From assembly GCA_963752325.1 (NCBI GenBank), contig CAVVXU010000004.1, positions 186,001 to 250,000 of the forward strand: a stretch of DNA of 64,000 nucleotides, given 5' to 3'. The translations under genes and the position numbers were made by a program. This stretch comes from CAVTJL01 sp963752325 (GTDB taxonomy: Bacteria > Pseudomonadota > Alphaproteobacteria > Geminicoccales > Geminicoccaceae). Positions 8,023 through 15,883 of this stretch are shown one piece after another (the stretch's first letter is position 1; every line of letters starts with the position of its first letter). A model generated the notes under the pieces. The model did not search any database and had not been told where the DNA came from. It saw only the letters and a program-made list of their open reading frames with translations.

Positions 8023-9438
8023 TCAGGCGAAGGTCTTGAGGAAGACCGGCAGGCTCACCCAGTTGCTGACCCGGCCGCCCAGCATCGGCCACGAGGTCCA
8101 GCTTGCCCCGCCGCTGGTGCTGTATTGGGCGCCACGGTTGACGTAGACGCCGGCCTTGTTGGCGAAGCCGTAGAAGTAGCCGTCCGTGCTCGGCATGGCG
8201 TTGAGCGTGGAGCCGGCCGCCGCCTGGAACTTCACGTAGTACTTGCCGCCTGTGGCGAAGGTGGTGGGGCCGATCGGGGCGTAGAGCCAATGCACGGGCG
8301 CGTTGTCGCCCTGCGTGGAGATGCTCGCCTGGTCGCCGTCGATGGTGGCCGTCGAGAGGGCGCTGCCGCCCGAGTTCGTCAGGCTGATCGTGACCGGGCC
8401 CACCGTGCCGGTGCGGAAGAAGGCGAAATAGACCCCGTAGATCGTGGCGGCCGCCCTGTCGTACATGGTGAAGCTCTGACGAGCCACGTTGCCGCCGCCG
8501 ATATTCTGGAAGCAGCCGCGCCCGCCGTCCATCCAGGACTGGCCCTTGGCGACGCCGTCGGTGTAGACGAGCTCGTAGATCGGGATGTAGCCGGGCATCA
8601 CCCGCCAGGCATTGTTCTCGTAGCGGATGCTCGCGAGCTTGCTCTTCAGGAGCGGGAAGATCACGAGCCCGTCCGGCGGTGGCGTCCAGTCGTGGAGGTC
8701 GTTGACCGAGACCTTGCCGACGTTCGGGGTCAGCTGCTCGAAGACGATATGGTAGGTGGTGCCGTAGGTGAGCTGTGGCTGGGTGGTGAAGGGCAGCACC
8801 GGGAATTTGCCGAGGCTCGCGGCGTTGGCGTAGGCGGCGGTGGTGCCGAGCTTGACGCCCGAGGGGTAGCCGCCGTTGTCGGTCTGGATCGAGAGCTGGA
8901 TGGTGCCGCCGGTGCCGACGCTGTAGCCGGTGCCGGTGCGGTTCTCCCAGCGCACGGTCTTCACGGTCCCCGTGTACTCGGCGACGAAGCGATAGGCGTG
9001 CTTGTCCCAGTAGCCGTTGGGTGCCTTCGACGCGGAGTAGAGCGGGCAGCCCAGATACTGGCCGCCGAAGCACAGGGTCGTGTCGAGGCCGGAGCTGCTG
9101 GTCGACGGGGTGCCCGGGCCGGCGCCCGAGGTGGTGGTCGTGGAACCGCCAGAGCCTGTCGACGAACCCGTGCCGGAGCTCGAGCTGCCCGAACCCGAGC
9201 TACTCGAGGAAGAGGAGCTCGAGCTGCCAGAACCCGAGCTACTCGAGGAGCTGCTGCTGCCCTGGCTGGCCAGGTCGCGCGTATAGGCCCCGCAGCCTTT
9301 GGCGCCGTCCACCGAGCTCACATAGGTATGGCAGGCGAGAGCGGTGCGCGGCAGAAGGCCGAGCGTGGCTCCGACGGCTACACTCCCGATGGCCGCCGCG
9401 CCGCGCAGCAGCTGCCGACGATAGGATTGCTGTGGCAT
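8023..9438 (-). CDS. Tat-signal exported protein with poly-Ser linker
   Basis: A 471-residue protein (478 if an in-frame ATG at 9459 is used). The N-terminus SYRRQLLRGAAAIGSVAVGA is a twin-arginine-type signal ending RTALA-C. A short Cys-containing segment (CHTYVSSVDGAKGCGAY) precedes a roughly 55-residue Ser/Gly/Thr linker, then a C-terminal region of about 350 residues rich in Gly, Thr, Tyr and Trp. That region seems to be two beta-sandwich halves of similar layout (TVKTVRWENRTGTG and PVTISLTNSGGSALS; YGTTYHIVFEQL and TGGKYYVKFQAA). It ends WVSLPVFLKTF. No catalytic motif recognised; a surface-binding or adhesin-like role is possible. It stands alone between long intergenic regions. Confidence 0.75.
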   Translation of the reverse strand: MPQQSYRRQLLRGAAAIGSVAVGATLGLLPRTALACHTYVSSVDGAKGCGAYTRDLASQGSSSSSSSSGSGSSSSSSSSSSGSGSSSSGTGSSTGSGGSTTTTSGAGPGTPSTSSSGLDTTLCFGGQYLGCPLYSASKAPNGYWDKHAYRFVAEYTGTVKTVRWENRTGTGYSVGTGGTIQLSIQTDNGGYPSGVKLGTTAAYANAASLGKFPVLPFTTQPQLTYGTTYHIVFEQLTPNVGKVSVNDLHDWTPPPDGLVIFPLLKSKLASIRYENNAWRVMPGYIPIYELVYTDGVAKGQSWMDGGRGCFQNIGGGNVARQSFTMYDRAAATIYGVYFAFFRTGTVGPVTISLTNSGGSALSTATIDGDQASISTQGDNAPVHWLYAPIGPTTFATGGKYYVKFQAAAGSTLNAMPSTDGYFYGFANKAGVYVNRGAQYSTSGGASWTSWPMLGGRVSNWVSLPVFLKTFA

Positions 9439-10735
9439 AGAGCCTTCTTGCAGCGGCATGGTCTCGTGTCCCCTTGTGCGTCGGTTTATGTGACGACTTC
9501 TGGGCCGCGGGCCGAAGATCCGACGTTGGAAAGCCTGTGATGGCGCCATGAGGCACGATCAGCTCTCATCGTCGTTGACGACCTACGGCCGGCCCGATTC
9601 TTTGCTTTCTTTTTCTTACCGCCACCGCCGAACGAACTCGGAATATGCTTCTTATATTGAGATAAAGGATACGGTGCCCTTAGCACGGCAGGATTGCGAC
9701 ACGGACTCCATGGCCGCTGGCCCCTGCAGCCTGCTCCACCCTCCAGCGTGCCGTACCGATCCAGCTGTCCACATGGCCAGATGATTCTCTCCTCAAGAGC
9801 TGGCCCCGAGAACAACGAACACCGAAGAACCTAAAGAAGCCGGCGCCCGGTTCCCTTTATTCTAGCCAATATTCCACTCACGCCCGTAAACAAAAAGGCG
9901 CTAGACGGCTCTAATATCTGAAGAGCACCGTCACGACGATATCAGAACTCTCTAGTCAGGTGTTTTAGTCATTGCTTCAATATAAACAGCCTCAACCTAA
10001 GGAATGTTGCCAGTTACGTGCCGTTACCTCGCGACCGGAGAGGTTTGGCAGCTCGTTCTTCCGGCGATACTCTCGCCCACCGTAACACCGTGTCGGTGAA
10101 AAATAAACCCTTTTTGATTGATACGCCTTTCTACCCCCCCCATCTAGCGGGCGGGCGCCGTTGCTCCCTGCCAGGCCGGGTGGGCCGCGACGAGACCGGG
10201 GCCGCGTCGGGCGGAAGGGCCCTCCTCAGCGAGGAGCAGGGCCTTCCGGATGGGCTTCGGAGGGCGGCCAGGAAAGGCGGGCGCCCTTCGCTGTCTGGCC
10301 TATGGCGGTCAGCCCGGAGGCGGCACCGGACGAGCCGCCCATGGCGCCATCCGAACCTGGTCGAGGTGGAGCGCGATCTCCTTGGCGCAGGATGCCAAGG
10401 CATCCGCTGCTGGAGATGACGAGCCTCGCGATCCTGCAGCGTCGACGGCGGCTTCCTTGCATTCGCTGCACGGGGGGAGGACGTCGGAAGCAGCTCGGTC
10501 CACAGAGCCTCTTGTGGGTTCGTCGCTGAAGCATTGCCATGGGCGCAATTGGCTTCCATGCTCCGACATTGCATGTCATAGTGACAGGGTCCGCGCATGT
10601 GAAGACGCCCTGCTAAATGGCCGCTCAACGAATGCATCCATGAGTAACATCGTCATGTACGCGGTGGCGACTTCGGCGCGCATTGCAGTAGGCGTTATCA
10701 AGCAGGGCGATGACAACTAGTCGAAGCTCGGGAAC
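9439..10735. other. Long intergenic region without recognised gene
   Basis: About 1.3 kb. The section 9590-10010 is clearly more AT-rich than the rest of the window and probably holds promoter DNA or foreign sequence. Between 10130 and 10640 there are open frames on both strands, but none has domain resemblance, a good ribosome site or conserved-looking composition. The last 90 bp lead into a degraded sugar-dehydrogenase gene. Confidence 0.45.
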
Positions 10736-11085
10736 ATGCGGGCCAACAGCACCGGCGTGGCTGCATTCGACTACGTGCCGCAGACCGGTGAGTTCGCCGA
10801 ACAGCTCGGCAAGAATTTAGAGGGGATCAAGCTGCCGCCGGGCTTCAGGATCAATCTCTATGCAGTCGTTCCCGGCGCCCGCCACATGGCCGTCGGGCCG
10901 CAAGGGGTAGTGACGTTCGTCGAACCAGGAAGGATGCGGTCTGGGCGTTCATCGAGCGCAACGAGGACGGGACGGCGGACGAGGTGGGCCGGTTCGCGCC
11001 TTCGCTCCAGTTCGTGATCCCCAACGGCGTCTGCTTCTCGAGGAACGGGTTCCTCTAAATCGCCGCAGCCCCGACCGTACGGGCT
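10736..11085 (+). pseudogene. PQQ-dependent sugar (sorbosone) dehydrogenase fragment
   Basis: The translation gives LEGIKLPPGFRINLYAVVPG, then ARHMAVGPQGVVTFV, typical of the N-terminal first blade of periplasmic PQQ-type sugar dehydrogenases. A frameshift follows at about 10925, after which another frame continues DAVWAFIERNEDGTADEV, then FAPSLQFVIPNGVCFSRNGF. There a TAA replaces the expected Tyr codon (FL-stop-IA instead of FLYIA). Homology stops near 11060. Only about 110 of 350-400 residues remain, so the gene is dead. Confidence 0.7.
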
Positions 11086-11183
11086 TGGCCCGGGACGCAG
11101 CAGCCATACGTCAGATCAGCGCGGACGGCGTGGCGGCCTATGCGGCCCCGCAGTCCAGGAACCACCAGCAGGAACATCTGGGC

Positions 11184-11296
11184 ATGCCAAAGGTCGGCTT
11201 CATCGCGCGCCGGAACATGGGCGTCGGCACGGCGCGGAACATCGCTGCCGCCGGCTGGCTACTGAAAGTCTGGAACCGCTCGGCCGGCGACCAGCA
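11184..11296 (+). pseudogene. 3-hydroxyisobutyrate-dehydrogenase-like N-terminal fragment
   Basis: The 37-residue stretch MPKVGFIARRNMGVGTARNI, then AAAGWLLKVWNRSAGDQ, matches the NAD(P)-binding Rossmann start of beta-hydroxyacid dehydrogenases (usually KVGFIGLGNMGxPMARNLxxAGHxLxVWNRT). The Gly-rich loop is damaged (IARRNMG for IGLGNMG). Homology ends at about 11296, exactly where the oppositely oriented hicA-like fragment begins, so this is a junction between two unrelated broken genes. Confidence 0.55.
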
Positions 11297-11461
11297 AAGG
11301 CGGGGCAATGTCGCGGCCTCGGTGACGGGGCACGGTGATCGTTCGCCCGTCGGGATAACGATAGAAGACGCGGCTGCCCTTTTTTGCCGGACCGCTACAA
11401 ACCCGAGCTGCCTGAGAACCCGGTCAACCTCGCGGAAGCCCAGAACCGGCAGCCTCGGCAC
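11296..11461 (-). pseudogene. hicA: HicA toxin, frameshifted and truncated
   Basis: A GTG start at 11461, one base after the hicB stop, begins MPRLPVLGFREVDRVLRQLG, then FVAVRQ, the standard HicA N-terminus. A run of six A at about 11385 shifts the frame. In the corrected frame it continues KGSRVFYRYPDGRTITVPRH, then RGRDIAPPLL, covering the RNA-binding core; even there the usual catalytic-site His of GSHxxxR is Arg. The C-terminal helix (LLRxILRxAGL) is replaced by the unrelated fragment on the other strand. Toxin activity is almost certainly lost. Confidence 0.7.
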
Positions 11462-11462
11462 G

Positions 11463-11678
11463 TCACGCGACCTCGATCTGCTGCACCCCCACGAAGCGCT
11501 GCAGATGGTTTTTCAGGCTGCCATCCTCCTCCAGGAGCAGCTCGACGACTTCCTCGAGGTTCGTCACCAGCTCCTCGAGCGTCGCGCCCTGGGTGTGCGC
11601 CCCGGGCAGCCCCGGGACGATGCCGACATAGAGGCCGGTCTGGGGGTCGTGCTCGACGACGGCGGTGAGGGTGGTCAT
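11463..11678 (-). CDS. hicB: HicB-family antitoxin, orphaned
   Basis: A 71-residue protein with the HicB-like (UPF0150) fold: TAVVEHDPQTGLYVGIVPGL, then PGAHTQGATLEELVTNLEEV, then VELLLEE. These proteins bind and neutralise the HicA mRNA interferase. It is the short form without an added DNA-binding domain. It lies immediately upstream of the broken hicA gene (one-base gap), in hicB-hicA order. The antitoxin frame is intact whereas the toxin is destroyed, so it is an orphan and could act only in trans. Confidence 0.85.
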   Translation of the reverse strand: MTTLTAVVEHDPQTGLYVGIVPGLPGAHTQGATLEELVTNLEEVVELLLEEDGSLKNHLQRFVGVQQIEVA

Positions 11679-11791
11679 GGCCTGTCTCCCGAACGTCCTG
11701 CCCGGCGGTCTATCACGTGGCACTCGCCCCTGCATGGCCGCCGCGTCAGCGACGGGTCCGGCTTTCGTCTTTCCTGCGCGGCTCCCGGCAC

Positions 11792-12493
11792 TCAGACGAC
11801 GGTGCCCAGCAGCTTGCCGATGCCGGCGGTGAGCGCCATCGCCAGGGCGCCCCAGAACGTCACGCGGGCGGTGGCGCGCAGAACGTCGGCGCCGCCGGCC
11901 TTCGCCCCGATAGCGCCCAGAAGCGCCAGGAAGCCCAGGGACGCGGCGGACACGATGGGGACGAGGGCGGCGGCGGGCGAGACGACGACCATGAGCAGCG
12001 GCATGGCGGCGCCCACGGAAAAGGTGGCGGCCGATGTGAGCGCGGCCTGCACGGGACGTGCGGTGGTGATCTCCGAGATCCCGAGCTCGTCGCGCGCGTG
12101 GGCGCTCAGGGCATCCTTCGCCATCAGCTGCCGGGCGACCTGCCGCGCCAGGGCCGGATCGACACCGCGCCTGGCGTAGATCTCGGCAAGCTCGTCGAGC
12201 TCGGCCGCGGGGCTCTCGGCCAGCTCCGCGCGCTCGCGCGCGAGGTCCGCCTGCTCGGTGTCGGACTGCGAGCTGACCGACACATACTCGCCAGCGGCCA
12301 TCGACATGGCGCCGGCCACCAGTCCCGCGGCACCGGCGATCAGGACATCGCCCTGGGTCGCTGCCGCCGCGGCGACGCCGACGATCAGGCTGGCGGTCGA
12401 GACGATGCCGTCGTTGGCGCCGAGCACGGCCGCCCTCAGCCACCCGATGCGGTCGACGAGGTGGCTCTCGGTGTGCCGGCGAAGACGGCTCAT
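11792..12493 (-). CDS. VIT1/CCC1-family transporter
   Basis: A 233-residue membrane protein of the VIT (vacuolar iron transporter-like) family. N-terminal ESHLVDRIGWLRAAVLGAND, then GIVSTASLIVGVA, is the family hallmark; MAAGEYVSVSSQSDTEQADL is the second conserved block. Five membrane segments are apparent (about residues 20-42, 45-70, 145-165, 170-195, 205-228). The hydrophilic loop with Glu/Asp-rich helices (DLARERAELAESPAAELDEL) corresponds to the metal-binding domain. A divalent-cation (Fe/Mn) export role is expected from eukaryotic homologues. ATG at 12493 precedes the first conserved block. Single gene, downstream of the IS3 remnant. Confidence 0.9.
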   Translation of the reverse strand: MSRLRRHTESHLVDRIGWLRAAVLGANDGIVSTASLIVGVAAAAATQGDVLIAGAAGLVAGAMSMAAGEYVSVSSQSDTEQADLARERAELAESPAAELDELAEIYARRGVDPALARQVARQLMAKDALSAHARDELGISEITTARPVQAALTSAATFSVGAAMPLLMVVVSPAAALVPIVSAASLGFLALLGAIGAKAGGADVLRATARVTFWGALAMALTAGIGKLLGTVV

Positions 12494-12699
12494 GTGGCCC
12501 TTCCTGTCGGGCGCTCGCGCCCCGTCGCGGCCGCCGCGGTGCGCGAGGCCGTCCCGATCGCGCGACCATACTGATCCCGTTTCCTCCCATCCGTCTTGCG
12601 CGAGATCAGCCGGTGGGTCGGAGTTTCGGGCGACGCTGCCGTGCTCGGGCGGCGTCGGGTCGAGGTGGGACGGGCTGCGCCTGATCCGATGCAAGGCGC

Positions 12700-13181
12700 C
12701 GCCTTGCATGGGTGGAGAAGTACGAGGCTGGCGCCTTCGACGAGGACATGCAGGTAGCCGACCTGATCCAGGAGTACGAAGCGCGGATCGCTGCGCTTGA
12801 GCGGCTCGACGGCAAGCAGGCGCTCGAGCTCGAATTTTCAAAGGGGGCCGTGCGGCAAGGACGGCGGCCGAGAAGCGGGCGCCCATCCGTGATCACCGGC
12901 CCCATGGCATGTCCATCGCCGAAGGATGCCGGCTGATGGGCATCGCCAGGTCCACATTCCACGATACTCCTGCCGGCAGCGCGGACGACACCGCACCCGT
13001 CGAGGCGACGCATGCTGTCAAGGACGCGTTCGAGGCCTATGGGTGGCGGCGGATGCGGGCGGCGCTCCGTCGGCAGGGTTGGGTCGTGAGCCACAAGAAG
13101 CTGAAGCGGCTGATGCGCGAGCACAGCCCCGAACAGTACGAGAAGCAGCACGCTCGGCGGCCGGTCAAAGACGCCGCCTGA
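12700..13181 (+). mobile_element. IS3-family transposase remnant (orfA 3' part and orfB 5' part)
   Basis: From about 12700 the frame reads VEKYEAGAFDEDMQVADLIQ, then EYEARIAALERLDGKQALEL, the coiled coil at the C-terminus of an IS3-type OrfA. It then runs RSGRPSVITGPMACPSPKDAG to a stop. An overlapping frame from 12909 continues IAEGCRLMGIARSTF, then EAYGWRRMRAALRRQGW and HKKLKRLMREH, the N-terminal HTH region of OrfB. The DDE catalytic core and both terminal inverted repeats are missing. Inactive. Confidence 0.75.
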
Positions 13182-13488
13182 TCACGTCCGGCCCGAAGGG
13201 CCCACTCCAGCTCCTGGTCCGGGAAGGGTCAATATGGAAACCGCCTTCGGGGCAAAAGAGCCCTTCGGGTGGAGCATCGCCTCGTGGGTCACGGTCCGCG
13301 CGCGTTTCGGCGGAAGGACAGCGCGCGGGTCGCGAGGGTCCAAACAGTCTCGCTGCTGACACGGCCGCTGCAGAGGGCGGCGTCCGCCCCGTAGCGGCGG
13401 GTCGGACGCCGCCCGGGCTGGAGTGATGAGCGGGGCGGCGCAGTGTGTCACCTTGAACGCAGACCGCGTCGGCAGGAACCGCGTATGG
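13182..13488. other. Gap with strong inverted repeat at 13376-13413
   Basis: No gene seen in 307 bp. GGCGGCGTCCG (13376-13386) pairs perfectly with CGGACGCCGCC (13403-13413), and an inner CCC/GGG extends the stem. It lies about 75 nt past the end of the minus-strand Rieske operon and could act as its terminator or be an extragenic palindrome. No T-tract. Confidence 0.45.
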
Positions 13489-13704
13489 CTAATCCGCCTT
13501 TGGACCAAAGCCAGTCCACAGCCAGTTGCCGAAGGTCAGGATCGCCACGATGCCCATGAAGGCCACCAGCAGTCCCAGATCGCCGAAAGCCGTTCCGCCC
13601 ACCAGCCGGTCGGCGCGGGCATAGAGCGCCCAGCAGGCCAGGCCGAGGACGACGGCAAAGCCGAGGCCGGCGATCCGCCCCGCGGGAGAGCCGTGGCCGC
13701 TCAC
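13489..13704 (-). CDS. Small two-helix membrane protein of the Rieske operon
   Basis: A 71-residue protein from a GTG at 13704 that overlaps the upstream stop (GTGA). Two membrane segments are clear: IAGLGFAVVLGLACWALYA and LGLLVAFMGIVAILTFGNWL. There are no cofactor motifs. It is the last gene of an operon with a ferric-reductase/Rieske protein and three other small proteins, all joined by 4-base overlaps, so it is probably a subunit or anchor of the same membrane complex. Family not recognised. Confidence 0.6.
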   Translation of the reverse strand: MSGHGSPAGRIAGLGFAVVLGLACWALYARADRLVGGTAFGDLGLLVAFMGIVAILTFGNWLWTGFGPKAD

Positions 13705-14456
13705 AGCGCCCGCGCCGTGCCGGGGTCGATCCGGAAGATCAGCAGATCGTCGCGGCGCTCCAGCGTGCCCTCCATCTCGATCGGGACCGCGGTGACATGC
13801 AGGAGCGCCGCGGGCATCGGGCCGCCGTCCTTGTCGGCGAGCAGCACCACCGTGCTGCCCTCGACCGGCAGCGCCATCACCAGGACCGGCGGCAGGCCGC
13901 CCGAGACGCATAGACTCGCGCAGGCCTTGTGGGCGAGGCCGGTGCCGGGCTTCATCGACCCGGCATAGCATTTGCCGTCGCAGATCTCGCCCGTCAGCTT
14001 CCAGCGGCCGAGCGGCTGGGCCGCGGCGGGCTGGAAGGGGGCGGCGGTTGCCGGCTTCACGTCGTTGCCGCCGACCAGCAGCATCGTCAGATCGCCGCGC
14101 TTGACGAAGACGCCGCCCACGGTGACCGCGCCGCCCCCGGCCTTCGCCACTGTCGCCTGCGCCCCCATCTTGATCTGACCGCCCAGCAGCACCGCCCGCG
14201 CCGGCGCGCCTGGCGCAGGGAAGGTGCGCAGGATCGGATAGGGCGTGGGATCGATCACCCCCGTCAGCACCCCGCCCTGCAGATCGTTCGAATAGTGCCC
14301 CGAGCCGGGATCGCCGGTGCCGATGGCGAGCGCGAAGGCCGCGCCGATCAGGCCGCCGGCCATCGCGAGACCCGCCAGCAGCGCGAACCGGGCGATCGCG
14401 GGGGGAACCTCCCGGAGATAGCCCACGAAAAAGGAATCGGACTTCTGCGCGCTCAT
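13701..14456 (-). CDS. Membrane-anchored protein with Cys motif, Rieske-operon partner
   Basis: A 251-residue protein. One N-terminal membrane anchor (about 20-48, FALLAGLAMAGGLIGAAFAL) precedes a soluble domain that should face the periplasm. Notable is a Cys-rich segment CDGKCYAGSMKPGTGLAHKA, then CASLCVSGGLPPVLV, with four Cys and one His spaced like a metal or heme/FeS site. It begins ATGA over the stop of the Rieske gene (14453-14456), so the two are translationally coupled. I recall similar CxxKCYxGxMxPGxG...HxACAxxCxxGGxPP segments in uncharacterised proteins beside Rieske genes but know no function. An electron-transfer or assembly role is inferred. Confidence 0.65.
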   Translation of the reverse strand: MSAQKSDSFFVGYLREVPPAIARFALLAGLAMAGGLIGAAFALAIGTGDPGSGHYSNDLQGGVLTGVIDPTPYPILRTFPAPGAPARAVLLGGQIKMGAQATVAKAGGGAVTVGGVFVKRGDLTMLLVGGNDVKPATAAPFQPAAAQPLGRWKLTGEICDGKCYAGSMKPGTGLAHKACASLCVSGGLPPVLVMALPVEGSTVVLLADKDGGPMPAALLHVTAVPIEMEGTLERRDDLLIFRIDPGTARAL

Positions 14457-15515
14457 GCCGCTTCCGCCTCGGCGCCCGGGATCGGCACCGGCGCTACGTG
14501 CGTGCCCAGCGGCAGCGCCACGGGGTCCACCAGAATCCGCCCGCCCTCGATCTTCACGCGGTATTTCCGCAGCCGTTCCTTGAACGGCGGGGGTGAGCAG
14601 CCGTCTTCGAGCCGGTATTGATAACCATGCCAGGGGCAGGTCGCGAGGCCCATCACCACCTTGCCCTCGCCCACCGGCCCGCTCTGGTGCGAGCAGACAT
14701 TCGACAGCGCCGAAAGCGCGCCGTTGTGCCGGAAGACCGCGATCCGCTCGCCCCCCGCGCCGGCGCCGACCAGCGCCCGCCCCTCGGGAATGTCGCGCGG
14801 ATCGCCGAGGTCGATCCAGCCGCCCTCGGGCGCAGACCCTGCATCCCGCGCCAGCTCGCGCCGGCCGGCCATGACATGGAGCGTCAGAAGCAGGGTCAGA
14901 CTTGCCGCCACCATCACCGGCAGCACCTTGTCGCCGCCCGCCGCAAGCGGCCCCAGCGTGACATGGAGGATCACCGCGGCATAGGCCGCATAGACCAGCA
15001 TGTGCAGACCCTTCCAGACCGGGGGCGTGAGGAAGGACAGCCAGAAATCATGGCTCGTCACTGCCATGGCGCCCAGGATCAGGAGCGCGAAGACCCCGAA
15101 AAGCTCGAACGGAAAGCCCGAGATCCGGTCGAAGCTGGTATTCGCGATGAAAAGCCCCTCGAGCGGCGGCGTCGCGCTGTAGGCGTAATACCAGGCCAGC
15201 ACCGCCATCGCGTGGCTGAGCGCGACCAGCGCCGTCAGCACCCCGAAATGCCGCCGGTTGTAGAGGAGCGGCAGGAACCGCCGGTCGAGCCGGGCGAGCG
15301 GACCGATGGACAGAACCAGCGTCAGCATGCAGGAAGGCGCAGCTTCCGAAGGCGCGCATCTTCCAGATCGGCGTGGTGACCGCCGCCGCCGCGGGCGTGA
15401 GCATCGGCCCGAGCCGGAGATAGACGATCAGATACCCGAAGACCCCGGCCAGCAGGAAGGCGTCGTAGATCAGCTTGGTGCGGTTCCAGCTGACGGGCTT
15501 GTAGGAGACGCCCAT
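14453..15515 (-). CDS. Ferric-reductase-like transmembrane/Rieske [2Fe-2S] fusion (one frameshift)
   Basis: About 353 residues if a single extra base at 15329 is removed. The N-terminal part from ATG 15515 reads MGVSYKPVSWNRTKLIYDAF and IWKMRAFGSCAFL, then jumps frame into MLTLVLSIGPLARLDRRFLP. Six membrane segments form a ferric-reductase-like (FRD/MsrQ-type) core with candidate heme ligands in ALSHAMAV, KGLHMLVY and VILHVTLG. The C-terminal 110 residues are a Rieske domain with CSH (VCSHQSGPVGEG) and CPWHGYQY binding the 2Fe-2S cluster. Transmembrane electron transfer between a quinone or heme and a Rieske partner is expected. As sequenced, the main intact frame is 14453-15328; the shift may be a sequencing error or a mutation. 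Confidence 0.8.
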
Positions 15516-15670
15516 CAGCCCGTTCCCCCTGCCGGCGGATCGAGCCGGATCGGCGGCCGCTCGGGCGGGCCTCCGGGGGCAAGCATGAGAATGACCGCCA
15601 CCGCCACCGGCAGAAGCACGGCCAGCGCCGTCCAGACCCAGGCATGGACCGCCCGCTGCCTGCGGATCAT
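15515..15670 (-). CDS. 51-residue single-span membrane protein
   Basis: ATG at 15670 overlaps the stop of the upstream gene (ATGA), and its own TGA overlaps the next ATG (TGATG at 15513-15517). The protein is MIRRQRAVHAWVWTALAVLL, then PVAVAVILMLAPGG and a Pro-rich tail. It has one membrane helix with a positive N-terminus. The tight coupling on both sides supports that it is real despite its size. No family known; presumably a small subunit of the Rieske/ferric-reductase complex. Confidence 0.6.
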   Translation of the reverse strand: MIRRQRAVHAWVWTALAVLLPVAVAVILMLAPGGPPERPPIRLDPPAGGTG

Positions 15671-15870
15671 CGCGCCCGCTCCAGCTGCCGCCAGCGCCAG
15701 AGCACCAGCGGCCAGAGCATCACCAGGCCGGGCAACAGCAGCGGGCGCACGGCATAGGCGCCGGCCGCGCTCTCATCCACCCGGTCCATGCCGAAAGCCA
15801 GAAAGGCCAGCGCCACGACCAGACCTGCGCCGCCATAAACCTCCAGCGCGGTGGTGGCCGGATCGCCCAT
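15667..15870 (-). CDS. 67-residue two-helix membrane protein, first gene of Rieske operon
   Basis: The protein starts MGDPATTALEVYGGAGLVVA and has two hydrophobic segments (15-29 and about 42-57, LLLPGLVMLWPLVLW), ending RWRQLERAR. GGGGCGGGG precedes the ATG at 15870 and serves as ribosome site. It ends ATGA into the 51-residue gene. It is the promoter-proximal gene of the five-gene operon, 13 bp after the SDR stop, so the operon may be co-transcribed with the SDR. Family not recognised. Confidence 0.6.
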   Translation of the reverse strand: MGDPATTALEVYGGAGLVVALAFLAFGMDRVDESAAGAYAVRPLLLPGLVMLWPLVLWRWRQLERAR

Positions 15871-15883
15871 CGCCCCGCCCCGG

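Noticed and set aside
7690..9540. 616-codon open frame on the plus strand
   Set aside because: Antisense to the Tat-signal Ser-linker protein; no domain, and its composition follows from the GC-rich codons of the true gene.
10018..10640. Several open frames of 80-168 codons on both strands
   Set aside because: No ribosome site, no recognisable motif and competing frames of equal length; treated as noncoding.
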